64,000 bases of DNA from Chromohalobacter canadensis (GTDB lineage Bacteria > Pseudomonadota > Gammaproteobacteria > Pseudomonadales > Halomonadaceae), in the NCBI RefSeq assembly GCF_034479555.1, contig NZ_CP140151.1:1-64000 (forward strand), given 5' to 3'. Position numbers and translations under genes: made by a program. A model generated the notes under the pieces. The model searched no databases, was not told where the DNA came from, and worked only from the letters and a program-made list of their open reading frames with translations. Positions 33,405-41,729 of the stretch are shown here, one piece after another. Each line of letters begins with the position of its first letter. Positions within the stretch are counted from its first letter, which is position 1.

Positions 33405-34184
33405 ATGGAATGCCATATCGATTATCATCCGCCAGCGAACCTGCTAGAGGGTCGTGTTGTCCTCGTGACTGGCGCGGGGGCGGGCATCGGGCGTGCTGCC
33501 GCGCGCTCTTTTGCCGAACACGGCGCCACTCTGGTACTGGTTGGGCGTACCCTGGCCAAGCTCGAAGCGGTCTATGATGAGATCGAAGCCGCCGGGGGAC
33601 CGCAACCCGCGATTTTCCCGCTCAACTTCGAGGGTGCGACACTCAAGGAATATCGCGATCTGGCCAAGACACTGGAACGTGAGTTCGGACGTCTCGACGG
33701 TCTTCTACACAACGCCGGCTTGCTCGGGGAATTGACGCCTTTCGCGCACTACGACCCGGAACTTTGGGAACGGGTGATGCAGGTCAATGTCACCGGTCCG
33801 GTGTGGATGACGCAGGCGTTGCTGCCATTGCTCGAGGCATCCCGCGATGCCTCGGTGGTGCTGACTTCCTCGAGCGTCGGACGTAAAGGCCGCGCGCGCT
33901 GGGGCGCGTATTCGGTTTCGAAGTTCGCGACGGAAGGCTTCATGCAGGTGCTGGCCGATGAACTCGAGCCCACTTCGTCGGTACGTGTGAACACTCTTAA
34001 CCCTGGGGCGACCCGCACGGCCATGCGGCAAGGGGCATATCCTGACGAGGATCCGGCGACATTACGCACACCGCTGGATATCATGCCGACTTACTTGTGG
34101 TTGATGGGCCCCGCCAGCCGGGGACATACGGGGCAGGCATTCGACGCTCAGCCGCCCAAAGGTGTGTCACCGGGAACCGCATAA
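33405..34184 (+). CDS. yciK: Short-chain dehydrogenase, YciK-like
   Basis: 259 aa. Cofactor loop TGAGAGIG near residue 25, NAG motif near 100 and catalytic YxxxK in GAYSVSKFA near 170. ATG 33405 has gggggatg upstream; the frame opens earlier at 33378, directly after cpoB, with no initiation site. Substrate unknown. Lies tail-to-tail with the mupP-ubiG pair. Confidence 0.88.
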   Translation: MECHIDYHPPANLLEGRVVLVTGAGAGIGRAAARSFAEHGATLVLVGRTLAKLEAVYDEIEAAGGPQPAIFPLNFEGATLKEYRDLAKTLEREFGRLDGLLHNAGLLGELTPFAHYDPELWERVMQVNVTGPVWMTQALLPLLEASRDASVVLTSSSVGRKGRARWGAYSVSKFATEGFMQVLADELEPTSSVRVNTLNPGATRTAMRQGAYPDEDPATLRTPLDIMPTYLWLMGPASRGHTGQAFDAQPPKGVSPGTA

Positions 34185-34193
34185 GCAGTTCTG

Positions 34194-34883
34194 TCAACCT
34201 GGGCGGCCAACCGTTTCGTCTTCGCCGGGCCAAAGCGCTTGGGTCAAGCTTTCCGGCGTTTCGAACCAACGATCCACCGGCCAGGTATCCGGAGCTTCCT
34301 CGTCGCCGATATAACCATAACGTACCGCGATGGCGTGCATGCCTGCCGCCCGTGCCGCCTGCATGTCACGTAGATGATCACCGATGTACCAGCAATCACC
34401 AGGCGCGACGCCAAGACGACGCGCCGCCTCGAGTAGTGGTGCGGGATCGGGTTTCTTGAGCGGCAGGTCATCCGCGGCCACCAACACGCCCTGCGTCAGC
34501 CCCAGCGCCTCGACCAAGGGCGCGGCATAGGCGCGCGGTTTGTTGGTCACGATCCCCCAGGGGCGCCGGGTTTGGGTCCATACCTCAAGCAGAGGGGCGA
34601 GGCCGGGAAAAACGCGGCTATGCACGGCGACGTCGCGACCGTAGGCCTCGAGCAGGAAACGCCGAGCTTCGCCATGATCGGCATGCGCAGGCGCCAATCC
34701 CAGCGCCAGCTCCACTAGGGCACTGCCGCCGTTCGAGACTTGGGCGCGGATGGTCTCGTAAGGCAATGGCGCGAGTCCGTGATGTGTTCGCAAGGCATTG
34801 GTGGCTTGCGCCAGATCAGGCGCCGTGTCGACGAGCGTGCCGTCAAGATCGAAAAGCAACGCCGTCGGCCGGGCGTGGCTCAT
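34194..34883 (-). CDS. HAD-family phosphatase, MupP/Gph-like
   Basis: 229 aa. HAD motif [11 protein letters not shown] near residue 11, motif III KKPDP near 145 and motif [10 protein letters not shown] near 170. In Pseudomonas the gene in this position (next to ubiG and yciK) encodes MupP, which dephosphorylates MurNAc-6-phosphate for peptidoglycan recycling; phosphoglycolate phosphatase is the alternative. Overlaps ubiG by 4 bp. ATG 34883 follows aggaga. Confidence 0.88.
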   Translation of the reverse strand: MSHARPTALLFDLDGTLVDTAPDLAQATNALRTHHGLAPLPYETIRAQVSNGGSALVELALGLAPAHADHGEARRFLLEAYGRDVAVHSRVFPGLAPLLEVWTQTRRPWGIVTNKPRAYAAPLVEALGLTQGVLVAADDLPLKKPDPAPLLEAARRLGVAPGDCWYIGDHLRDMQAARAAGMHAIAVRYGYIGDEEAPDTWPVDRWFETPESLTQALWPGEDETVGRPG

Positions 34884-35617
34884 GGCGTCTCTCCTGTGCC
34901 CGTCCATTCCGGCGTGCAGTGCATCATGTAATTCACGGACACATCGTTGGCCACCAGGCGATAGCGCTTGGTCACGGGGTTGTAGGTCAGTCCGGTCTGA
35001 CGACGCACGCGTAACCCGGCGTCACGACACCAGGCCGACAACTCCGCCGGGCGAATGAACTTGTTGTAGGTATGCGTCCCGCGGGGCAATAGCTGCAGCA
35101 CATACTCGGCGCCTAGAATAGCGAACATATACGCCTTGGGATTGCGGTTGATGGTCGAGAAGAACAAGTGCCCGCCGGGTTTGACCAGCGTCGCGCATGC
35201 CCGCACGACCGCCGCCGGATCGGGAACATGCTCGAGCATTTCCAGGCAGGTGACGACATCGAACTCCCCAGGGTGCTGGGCCGCCATTTCCTCGGCGCTG
35301 ATCTGACGGTAGTCGACCGCCACCTCACTTTCCTGCTGATGCAGGCGTGCGACGGCAAGCGGCGCTTCTCCCATGTCGATGCCCGTGACCCTAGCACCGC
35401 GATGGGCCATCGCTTCGCTAAGGATGCCGCCACCGCATCCCACATCGATGGCGGTCTTGCCCGCCAGGTTGGCCTGCTCATCGATGAAGTTCAGGCGCAG
35501 CGGGTTAATCTCATGCAGCGGCTTGAACTCGCTTTCAGGATCCCACCAGCGGCTGGCAAGCGCTTCGAACTTGGCGATCTCGGCGTGATCCACGTTGTTA
35601 CCGAACGTCTCGCTCAT
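34880..35617 (-). CDS. ubiG: Ubiquinone O-methyltransferase UbiG
   Basis: 245 aa. Performs both O-methylations in ubiquinone synthesis using S-adenosylmethionine. SAM-binding motif [16 protein letters not shown] near residue 60, and the family opening [21 protein letters not shown] 35617 has agagga upstream; in-frame codons further upstream lie in the shared promoter region and are unlikely to be used. Confidence 0.95.
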   Translation of the reverse strand: MSETFGNNVDHAEIAKFEALASRWWDPESEFKPLHEINPLRLNFIDEQANLAGKTAIDVGCGGGILSEAMAHRGARVTGIDMGEAPLAVARLHQQESEVAVDYRQISAEEMAAQHPGEFDVVTCLEMLEHVPDPAAVVRACATLVKPGGHLFFSTINRNPKAYMFAILGAEYVLQLLPRGTHTYNKFIRPAELSAWCRDAGLRVRRQTGLTYNPVTKRYRLVANDVSVNYMMHCTPEWTGTGETP

Positions 35618-35694
35618 GGGGTTTCCTCTTGGAGAAATGATCGAACCGATGCCACGGCATACGTATCGAAGTCTAATGTCTTTAAGTATCGTCA

Positions 35695-35706
35695 CGTGCC
35701 GGCACG
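35695..35706. promoter_or_regulatory. 12-bp palindrome between ubiG and galU
   Basis: cgtgccggcacg is a perfect palindrome in the 274-bp divergent region. It could be an operator for either gene. I cannot name a regulator, and no convincing -35/-10 pair was found for either direction. Confidence 0.35.
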
Positions 35707-35891
35707 CAAATACTACACATTCTACAATGTTACGCGCGGATGTTGAGAGGCGCATTCTGCCAACCTGCAAGGCAGCTCGAACCTCTTTATCTGAATACCA
35801 TCAAAGGAATGCCGAATCGTTGGCGCCGACGCGCTTTTCACTATGGCATACTGCCAACACTCGACCCTAGAACGCTAAGGAAGGATTCCTC

Positions 35892-36779
35892 ATGATCAAG
35901 AAGGCCGTACTCCCCGTCGCTGGACTCGGCACACGTTGCCTACCAGCTTCCAAGGCCATTCCCAAGGAAATGATCACTATCGTCGACAAGCCGGTCATTC
36001 AATACGTCGTCGAGGAAGCGGTGGCTGCCGGCATCAAGGAAATCGTGCTGGTGACGCACTCCAGCAAAAGCGCCATCGAGAACCATTTTGACAAGAACTT
36101 CGAGCTCGAGGCGATGCTCGAGTCCAAGGGCAAGGATGAATTGCTCGCGGAAGTGCGCAACATCGTCCCCGAGGATGTGAGCATCATCGCCGTGCGCCAG
36201 CCGGTCGCTCTAGGCCTTGGGCACGCCGTGCTGTGCGCGCGGTCGGTGATTGGCGACGATCCATTTGCCGTGCTGCTGCCCGATGTGCTGGTAGATGCCG
36301 GCGATCTAGCGCAGAACGACCTGGCAGGGATGATCGAGGCTTTCGACAAGAGCGGTCAGGCACAGATCATGGTCGAAAACGTGCCGCAAGAAATGACTCA
36401 CAAGTATGGGATCGTCGCGCTCGAGGGCGAGGCACCGGCTCCCGGCGATAGCGCACCGCTGACGGGCATGGTCGAAAAACCCAAGGTGGAGGAGGCGCCT
36501 TCCAGCCTGGCAGTGATCGGGCGTTATCTACTGCCGGCAGCCATCTTCCCGCTGCTGGCCGAAACCAAACCCGGTGCGGGGAATGAAATCCAGCTTACCG
36601 ACGCCCTCGAGACCCTACGCCAGCAGCAGGGCGCCGAAGCTTATCGCATGCGCGGCAATACCTACGATTGCGGGCACCAACTAGGCTACCTGGAAGCCAC
36701 ACTGGCACTCGCCAAGCGCCATTCCCAGTATGGCGAAGGATTCCGCTCCCTGTTGGACCGCCACGCAAACGAGGGCTGA
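35892..36779 (+). CDS. galU: UTP--glucose-1-phosphate uridylyltransferase
   Basis: 295 aa. Makes UDP-glucose, the donor for envelope and storage sugars. N-terminal signature GLGTRCLPASKAIPKEM, catalytic VEEAVAAGIKEIVLVTH region, and metal-site aspartate in LLPDVLVD. Aagga lies before ATG. The next gene starts 4 nt after its stop, so the two are an operon ending at the hairpin 38082-38112. Confidence 0.95.
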   Translation: MIKKAVLPVAGLGTRCLPASKAIPKEMITIVDKPVIQYVVEEAVAAGIKEIVLVTHSSKSAIENHFDKNFELEAMLESKGKDELLAEVRNIVPEDVSIIAVRQPVALGLGHAVLCARSVIGDDPFAVLLPDVLVDAGDLAQNDLAGMIEAFDKSGQAQIMVENVPQEMTHKYGIVALEGEAPAPGDSAPLTGMVEKPKVEEAPSSLAVIGRYLLPAAIFPLLAETKPGAGNEIQLTDALETLRQQQGAEAYRMRGNTYDCGHQLGYLEATLALAKRHSQYGEGFRSLLDRHANEG

Positions 36780-36783
36780 TGCC

Positions 36784-38076
36784 ATGCGCGTGAACGTGTA
36801 TGGAAGCGAGCTATCGGCGGCCGTGGCGGCGGCAGCGCTTTCCTCGGTGGGGCACCAGGTCGACTGGTGCCCGCATCCCGAGGTGCCCTGGCAGCGACTG
36901 GAACATGCCGAATGGCTGCTTCGCGAACCGGGGCTCAAGTCCCAGATCGATGCGGGGTGTCGTTCGGGGCTGCTACGCCTGACCGATACGCCCACGCGGG
37001 AAGATGTCGAGATTCATTGGCTAGCGCTGGCTCCGGACCAGCGTGAATCCGCTGAAGCCTATGTGGCCGATATTCCCGCGGCGCAAAGCACCCCGCTGGT
37101 GATCGTCAATAATTCGACGTTTCCGGTCGGCCACACCGAACGCCTCGAGGCGTTGCTTGGCCACACCGGCCAAGCGGCCGTTGCCTTACCAGACATGCTG
37201 GAAGAAGGTCGTGCCTGGGAGACCTTCACCCGCCCGGCACGCTGGTTGCTCGGAAGCGAAGATCGCCAGGCCACCGCTCAGGTGCGCGAGCTGCTACGTG
37301 CTTTCAACCGTCGCCAGGACGTGTTCCAGCTCATGCCGCGCCGCGCCGCGGAGCTCGCCAAGCTGGCGATCATCGGCATGTTGGCGACACGCATAAGCTA
37401 TATGAACGAGTTGGCGGGCCTAGCCGACTCGCTGGATGTCGATGTCGAACATGTCCGCCTGGGCATGGGCGCCGATAGCCGTATCGGTTTCGAGTACCTA
37501 TATCCTGGCTGTGGCTTTGGCGGTCCCAGCTTCTCGCGTGATCTCATGCGGCTGGCCGATGTCCAGCATGCTTCCGGTCGCGAGTCGTTGCTGCTTGAGC
37601 ATGTCCTCGACATCAACGAGCAGAAAAAAGAGACGCTGTTCCGCAAATTCTGGCACCACTTCCATGGCCAGCTTTTCGAGCGACGCGTCGCCATCTGGGG
37701 AGCGGCGTTCAAGCCTGGCACCACCCGCATCGATCAAGCGCCGGTGCTCACCTTGATCGATGCGTTGTTGGCGCAGGGCGTCAACGTCAGCATTCACGAT
37801 CCCGAGGCGTTACCGGCTCTGCGTGAGCTCTACGAGCAGCATCCTCGTGTACGCTTTTGCGATGATGATTTTTACGCCGCTTGTGAAGAAGCGGATGCTC
37901 TGATGCTGGTCACCGAGTGGAAATGCTACTGGAATCCCAATTGGCGCCGACTAAGCGAACTCATGACCACGCCATTGATCCTGGATGGTCGCAATATCTA
38001 CGATCCCGATTATGTCGCGTCACGTGGCTTGATCTATCGTGGTATCGGTCGACGAGCGGATCCGCCCAACGCCTGA
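36784..38076 (+). CDS. UDP-glucose dehydrogenase-like protein, active site degenerate
   Basis: 430 aa, family-typical length. The overall domain order is that of UDP-glucose 6-dehydrogenase, including GCGFGGPSFSRD near residue 240 and GAAFKPGTTRIDQAP near 317. However, the catalytic cysteine of the usual FGG(S/P)CFPKD is serine and the lysine is arginine, and the N-terminal NAD loop (normally GxGxxG) reads VYGSELSAAV. The enzyme is probably inactive as a dehydrogenase or does something else. The frame is intact and it follows galU by 4 nt, so it is not an obvious pseudogene. Confidence 0.85.
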   Translation: MRVNVYGSELSAAVAAAALSSVGHQVDWCPHPEVPWQRLEHAEWLLREPGLKSQIDAGCRSGLLRLTDTPTREDVEIHWLALAPDQRESAEAYVADIPAAQSTPLVIVNNSTFPVGHTERLEALLGHTGQAAVALPDMLEEGRAWETFTRPARWLLGSEDRQATAQVRELLRAFNRRQDVFQLMPRRAAELAKLAIIGMLATRISYMNELAGLADSLDVDVEHVRLGMGADSRIGFEYLYPGCGFGGPSFSRDLMRLADVQHASGRESLLLEHVLDINEQKKETLFRKFWHHFHGQLFERRVAIWGAAFKPGTTRIDQAPVLTLIDALLAQGVNVSIHDPEALPALRELYEQHPRVRFCDDDFYAACEEADALMLVTEWKCYWNPNWRRLSELMTTPLILDGRNIYDPDYVASRGLIYRGIGRRADPPNA

Positions 38077-38081
38077 ACGAT

Positions 38082-38112
38082 GCACGCTCCGTCGAAGCGG
38101 AGCGTGCTATTT
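38082..38112 (+). terminator. Terminator after galU operon
   Basis: Perfect 10-bp stem gcacgctccg/cggagcgtgc (38082-38091, 38098-38107) with 6-nt loop, followed by tattt. Located between convergent genes, so it may serve sodB as well. Confidence 0.85.
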
Positions 38113-38122
38113 CGATGGCCAA

Positions 38123-38704
38123 TCAATCATTGAAGTTCTGGGAGATGAAGTCCCAGTTGATGACGTTCCACACCGCGTCCAGGTATTTTGGACGCGCGTT
38201 GCGATAATCGATGTAATAGGCATGCTCCCAGACATCGATGGTCAACAGAGGCGTTTGGCCATGCGCGATGGGGCAGTCGGCATCGTCGGTGTTGCTGATG
38301 TCCACGCCGCCATCGGCGGTCTTGATCAACCAGGTCCAACCAGAGCCGAAATTACCCACCGCTTTGGCATTGAACGCTTCCTTGAACTGCTCGAAGGAAC
38401 CGAACGTCGCTTTGATCGCATCGCCCAACGCGCCCTTGGGTTCGCCGCCACCCTGGGGGGAGAGGCAGTGCCAGTAGAAGGTATGGTTCCATACCTGAGC
38501 CGCTTGATTGAACATGGCACCGGAAGCCGATTGAATGATCTCTTCGAGTGATTTGTCGTCGTAGGCGGTACCCTGGGTCAGCTCGTTGAGCTTGTTCACG
38601 TAGGCTTGATGGTGTTTACCGTAGTGATACTCCAGCGTTTCGGCGGAGATATGCGGTTCGAGCGCGTTTTTCTCATACGGCAAGGCAGGCAGTTCGAACG
38701 CCAT
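38123..38704 (-). CDS. sodB: Superoxide dismutase [Fe]
   Basis: 193 aa. Metal ligands are visible: His in YHYGKHHQAYV, His in NHTFYWHC, and Asp/His in DVWEHAYYID. GGGEPKGALGDAI and FNQAAQVWNHTFYW fit the iron form; Mn cannot be excluded by eye. Strong aaggag before ATG 38704. Cytoplasmic, no signal peptide. Confidence 0.95.
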   Translation of the reverse strand: MAFELPALPYEKNALEPHISAETLEYHYGKHHQAYVNKLNELTQGTAYDDKSLEEIIQSASGAMFNQAAQVWNHTFYWHCLSPQGGGEPKGALGDAIKATFGSFEQFKEAFNAKAVGNFGSGWTWLIKTADGGVDISNTDDADCPIAHGQTPLLTIDVWEHAYYIDYRNARPKYLDAVWNVINWDFISQNFND

Positions 38705-38942
38705 GATGTGCTCCTTTTATCGTGATCGGCCAAGAAGTAACCCAGGACCACAGAGGCATCTCAGCGTGAAGCGTTTTACTATCGTGGTCACTCTATTCAC
38801 TAAAAAACCTTACAATACCAAGTATCTGCGTTCTAAGCCGCGCCCGGTATCTTAGCACCGGCCCCGGTAAGCGCCAATTTCGCTACATTCGTGTGATACG
38901 CCAGGGCATTGATAAATAACGTAGTCGAGACGAGAGCCGAGC

Positions 38943-39767
38943 ATGTCTGAACGATCGGAAGGAACACGCCAGGAACCACGTATCGTGCCCGAGCGCGATA
39001 CCGACCCCATCGCCGAAGGGCGCCTCGACAGCCGTCCACGCCGTGCCAGCAGCGGGACACGGCGTCGACGCACACGCGTCTGGCCATTGTGGTGCCTGAC
39101 GTTACTTCTCATCGTCGCTCTGGCGGGAATCACGAGTTTTTACTGGCAAGAACGACAAGCCTGGCAAACTCGGTTTTCCAACCTCGAAGCACGGCAAAAC
39201 AGCTTGACCGACCGCCTTGACGCCACGGGCAGCTCGCTGGATGCCTCCGGCGATAGCTTACGCTCCGAACTGGACCGGCTGCGCTCCCAATTGGATGCCT
39301 CCCGCGCCGTAATCGGCAACCTGGAAAACAAGGTTAGCGAGCTGGAGGATGGCACGGGGGCGAGTAGCGCCCTGGAAGACTTGCGCGACAGGCAAGACAC
39401 GCAACAAACGCTCATTGCCGCTCAACAGTCCTCACTCAAGGCCCTGGAAAGCACGGGCGAAGATGCGCGCGCCACCTTGTCGTCACGCTTGGAGTCGCTC
39501 TCCTCGCGCCAGGAAGAGCAGGGCAGTGGGCTGGAGACGCTGACACAACGTCTTGATGAGCTGGCCGACACACGTCAGGCCCGTGGCGAAACGCTTGACG
39601 ACCTGCAAGAGAACCTCGACGATCTGAGCGCTCGGGTCGCGTCACTATCCGGCGATCACGATGAAGTCGCCAATGAGGTCGCTAGCATTCAGGACGATCT
39701 ACGGGAACTTCGCCAGGGACAATTGGCTCTCAATGCCAATGTGGAAGCACTTTCCGCTTCTCAATAA
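38943..39767 (+). CDS. Membrane-anchored coiled-coil protein, unknown
   Basis: 274 aa. A basic, arginine-rich cytoplasmic head (residues 1-45), one membrane segment (about 47-68), then roughly 200 residues of periplasmic heptad-rich coiled coil dominated by Leu, Ser, Asp, Glu and Gln. There is no enzyme motif. Similar small-head/long-coil proteins occur beside envelope genes. It is read toward tamA but is 135 bp upstream of it. I do not recognise a named family. Confidence 0.75.
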   Translation: MSERSEGTRQEPRIVPERDTDPIAEGRLDSRPRRASSGTRRRRTRVWPLWCLTLLLIVALAGITSFYWQERQAWQTRFSNLEARQNSLTDRLDATGSSLDASGDSLRSELDRLRSQLDASRAVIGNLENKVSELEDGTGASSALEDLRDRQDTQQTLIAAQQSSLKALESTGEDARATLSSRLESLSSRQEEQGSGLETLTQRLDELADTRQARGETLDDLQENLDDLSARVASLSGDHDEVANEVASIQDDLRELRQGQLALNANVEALSASQ

Positions 39768-39902
39768 TGTCGCTGTCGACTAATCACGCGATCTCACGAC
39801 AAGGATTGAGTCATTGGAAATCAGCCGAGATCAACGCCCGGGTTTTATCGCCCCTTCACTGGTGGACGTTGTCGATCCGCAACGCAGGGGAGGCTGACGT
39901 CG

Positions 39903-41729
39903 ATGCGCCATTCCATGACACGGCGCATCCTGTGGGGAGCGGCATTGAGTGTCGTTACGTCCAGTGCTCACGCTCTAGACGCGTCCGTTGAGGGGCTTGA
40001 AGGCCCTGCCGCCGACAATGTCGTCACTTTTCTGCGCGCGGTCGATACCCAGGACATCAGCGAGGAACGTCTGGACAGCGAGGTCCGCGATCGAACCCAA
40101 CGGGCGTTGCGAGCCTTCGGCTATTACTCACCTCAGATCGAGACGGCGTATCCCGACGGCACGTTCGATGCCGACGCCGTTATCACCATCGACCCTGGGC
40201 CTCAGACACACATCACTCAGCTCGACATGGGTATCGATGGCGAGGCCCACGAGGATAGCGCCTTTCAGAGCGCACTCGATCAGGTGGCGCTCAAGGAAGG
40301 CGATGCATTACGCCATGACCGTTATGAAAGCGCTAAGAGCCGCTTTTCCACATTGGCGCTCGAACGTGGCTATTTCGATGCCGGCTTTACTCAGCGACGG
40401 ATGGAAGTGCGCCCCTGGGAGGCCAGTGCCCGTATTTTCCTGAGGATGGATAGCGGGCCGCGTTATCATTTCGGCAACATTCGTTTTTCGGGAAGCCAGA
40501 TCGAAGAGGCCCGCCTGCGCCGCATGCTGCCGTTTGAAGACGGCGATCCTTATCTGGCCGGACAACTGGCCGAGTACAACCAACGTCTGGGCGAAACCGA
40601 CTGGTTTCGTGGCATCGCTGTGCGCCCACGCATCGACAGCGGCGGGCGTGGCGCGAATAGCGGACAATGGTGGCAAGAAGCCACCGGGCGCAGGCCCCCT
40701 TTAACGAGTGGCCCAGGCCTTGCCGCCGTGCGCCAACTCCATGGCCAGCAGCGCACCGACGTACCGGTCGACGTCGATGTCATTCCCGCCGACCGCCATA
40801 AGTTCGAAACCGGGATCGGCTATGCCACCGATGTGGGGCCACGCGTTCAATTCAGTTGGGACATGCCCTGGCTCAATGAGCGTGGGCACAGTCTCTCGAA
40901 TGCCTTGTACCTCTCGGGGCCAGAGCAGCGCTTCGACGGTGAGTATCTGATGCCACTGGCCAACCCACTGCGCGATAGCTACCGCCTTGGCTATGGTCTA
41001 CGTAAACTCGACAACGAGGACACGCAGAGCCTAGAGAGTTCGGTCGAGCTGGCACGGCGCTGGAAATTCGACAACGACTGGGTGCAAGAACTCTATTTTC
41101 GTACCACGTACGAGGATTTCACCCAGGCGGACCAGGACGAACAAGTCCTGCTGCTTTATCCAGGCATCAGCTGGACCCGTACTCGCACGCGGCAACCCAA
41201 TTTCCCCATGTGGGGCGATCGGCAGCGACTGGCGTTGGAGGTTTCCGACCCCAAGTGGGGGTCTGACGCGCGCTTCTTGCGTACCACGTTCGACTCGCAA
41301 TGGATTCGCACACTGGGGCAGGACAATCGCTTCGTCGGCCGCGTCGGCGGTGGCGCCATGGCCACCGATACCTTCGACAAGATTCCTCCGTCACTGCGTT
41401 TCTTCGCCGGTGGCGACCAGAGTGTGCGCGGCTACAGCTACGAGAGCTTATCGCCGGAGAACGACGACGGCGAACTGCTCGGTGGCCAGCACATGTTGAC
41501 CGCCAGCGCCGAGTACCAGCGTCGGGTCACCGGCAACTGGTGGGGGGCAACCTTCATCGATACCGGCAACGCCTTCAATGAATGGTGGCCCGAGGAACTC
41601 AAGACCGGTGCCGGTATCGGTGTGCGGTGGATCTCGCCCGTGGGGCCCGTACGTTTCGATATCGCCCATCCTTTCGATAATGAGGAGGACGCGTGGCGTC
41701 TGCACTTCGCCATCGGACCGGAATTCTGA
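39903..41729 (+). CDS. tamA: Translocation and assembly module outer-membrane protein TamA
   Basis: 608 aa. Omp85-family beta-barrel that partners TamB in outer-membrane biogenesis. Signal peptide to about SAHA-L, three POTRA domains (residues about 25-250), then a barrel ending in F (IGPEF). The conserved GGDQSVRGYSYESL of the TamA/BamA lid loop lies near 505. Between the third POTRA and the barrel is a segment rich in Gly, Ser and Gln (residues about 240-285) longer than I expect. ATG 39915 is an alternative start. Confidence 0.92.
   Translation: MRHSMTRRILWGAALSVVTSSAHALDASVEGLEGPAADNVVTFLRAVDTQDISEERLDSEVRDRTQRALRAFGYYSPQIETAYPDGTFDADAVITIDPGPQTHITQLDMGIDGEAHEDSAFQSALDQVALKEGDALRHDRYESAKSRFSTLALERGYFDAGFTQRRMEVRPWEASARIFLRMDSGPRYHFGNIRFSGSQIEEARLRRMLPFEDGDPYLAGQLAEYNQRLGETDWFRGIAVRPRIDSGGRGANSGQWWQEATGRRPPLTSGPGLAAVRQLHGQQRTDVPVDVDVIPADRHKFETGIGYATDVGPRVQFSWDMPWLNERGHSLSNALYLSGPEQRFDGEYLMPLANPLRDSYRLGYGLRKLDNEDTQSLESSVELARRWKFDNDWVQELYFRTTYEDFTQADQDEQVLLLYPGISWTRTRTRQPNFPMWGDRQRLALEVSDPKWGSDARFLRTTFDSQWIRTLGQDNRFVGRVGGGAMATDTFDKIPPSLRFFAGGDQSVRGYSYESLSPENDDGELLGGQHMLTASAEYQRRVTGNWWGATFIDTGNAFNEWWPEELKTGAGIGVRWISPVGPVRFDIAHPFDNEEDAWRLHFAIGPEF

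Noticed and set aside
34880..35770. 51-residue N-terminal extension of UbiG
   Set aside because: The extra part lies in the ubiG-galU promoter region, and ATG 35617 with agagga gives the family's normal start.
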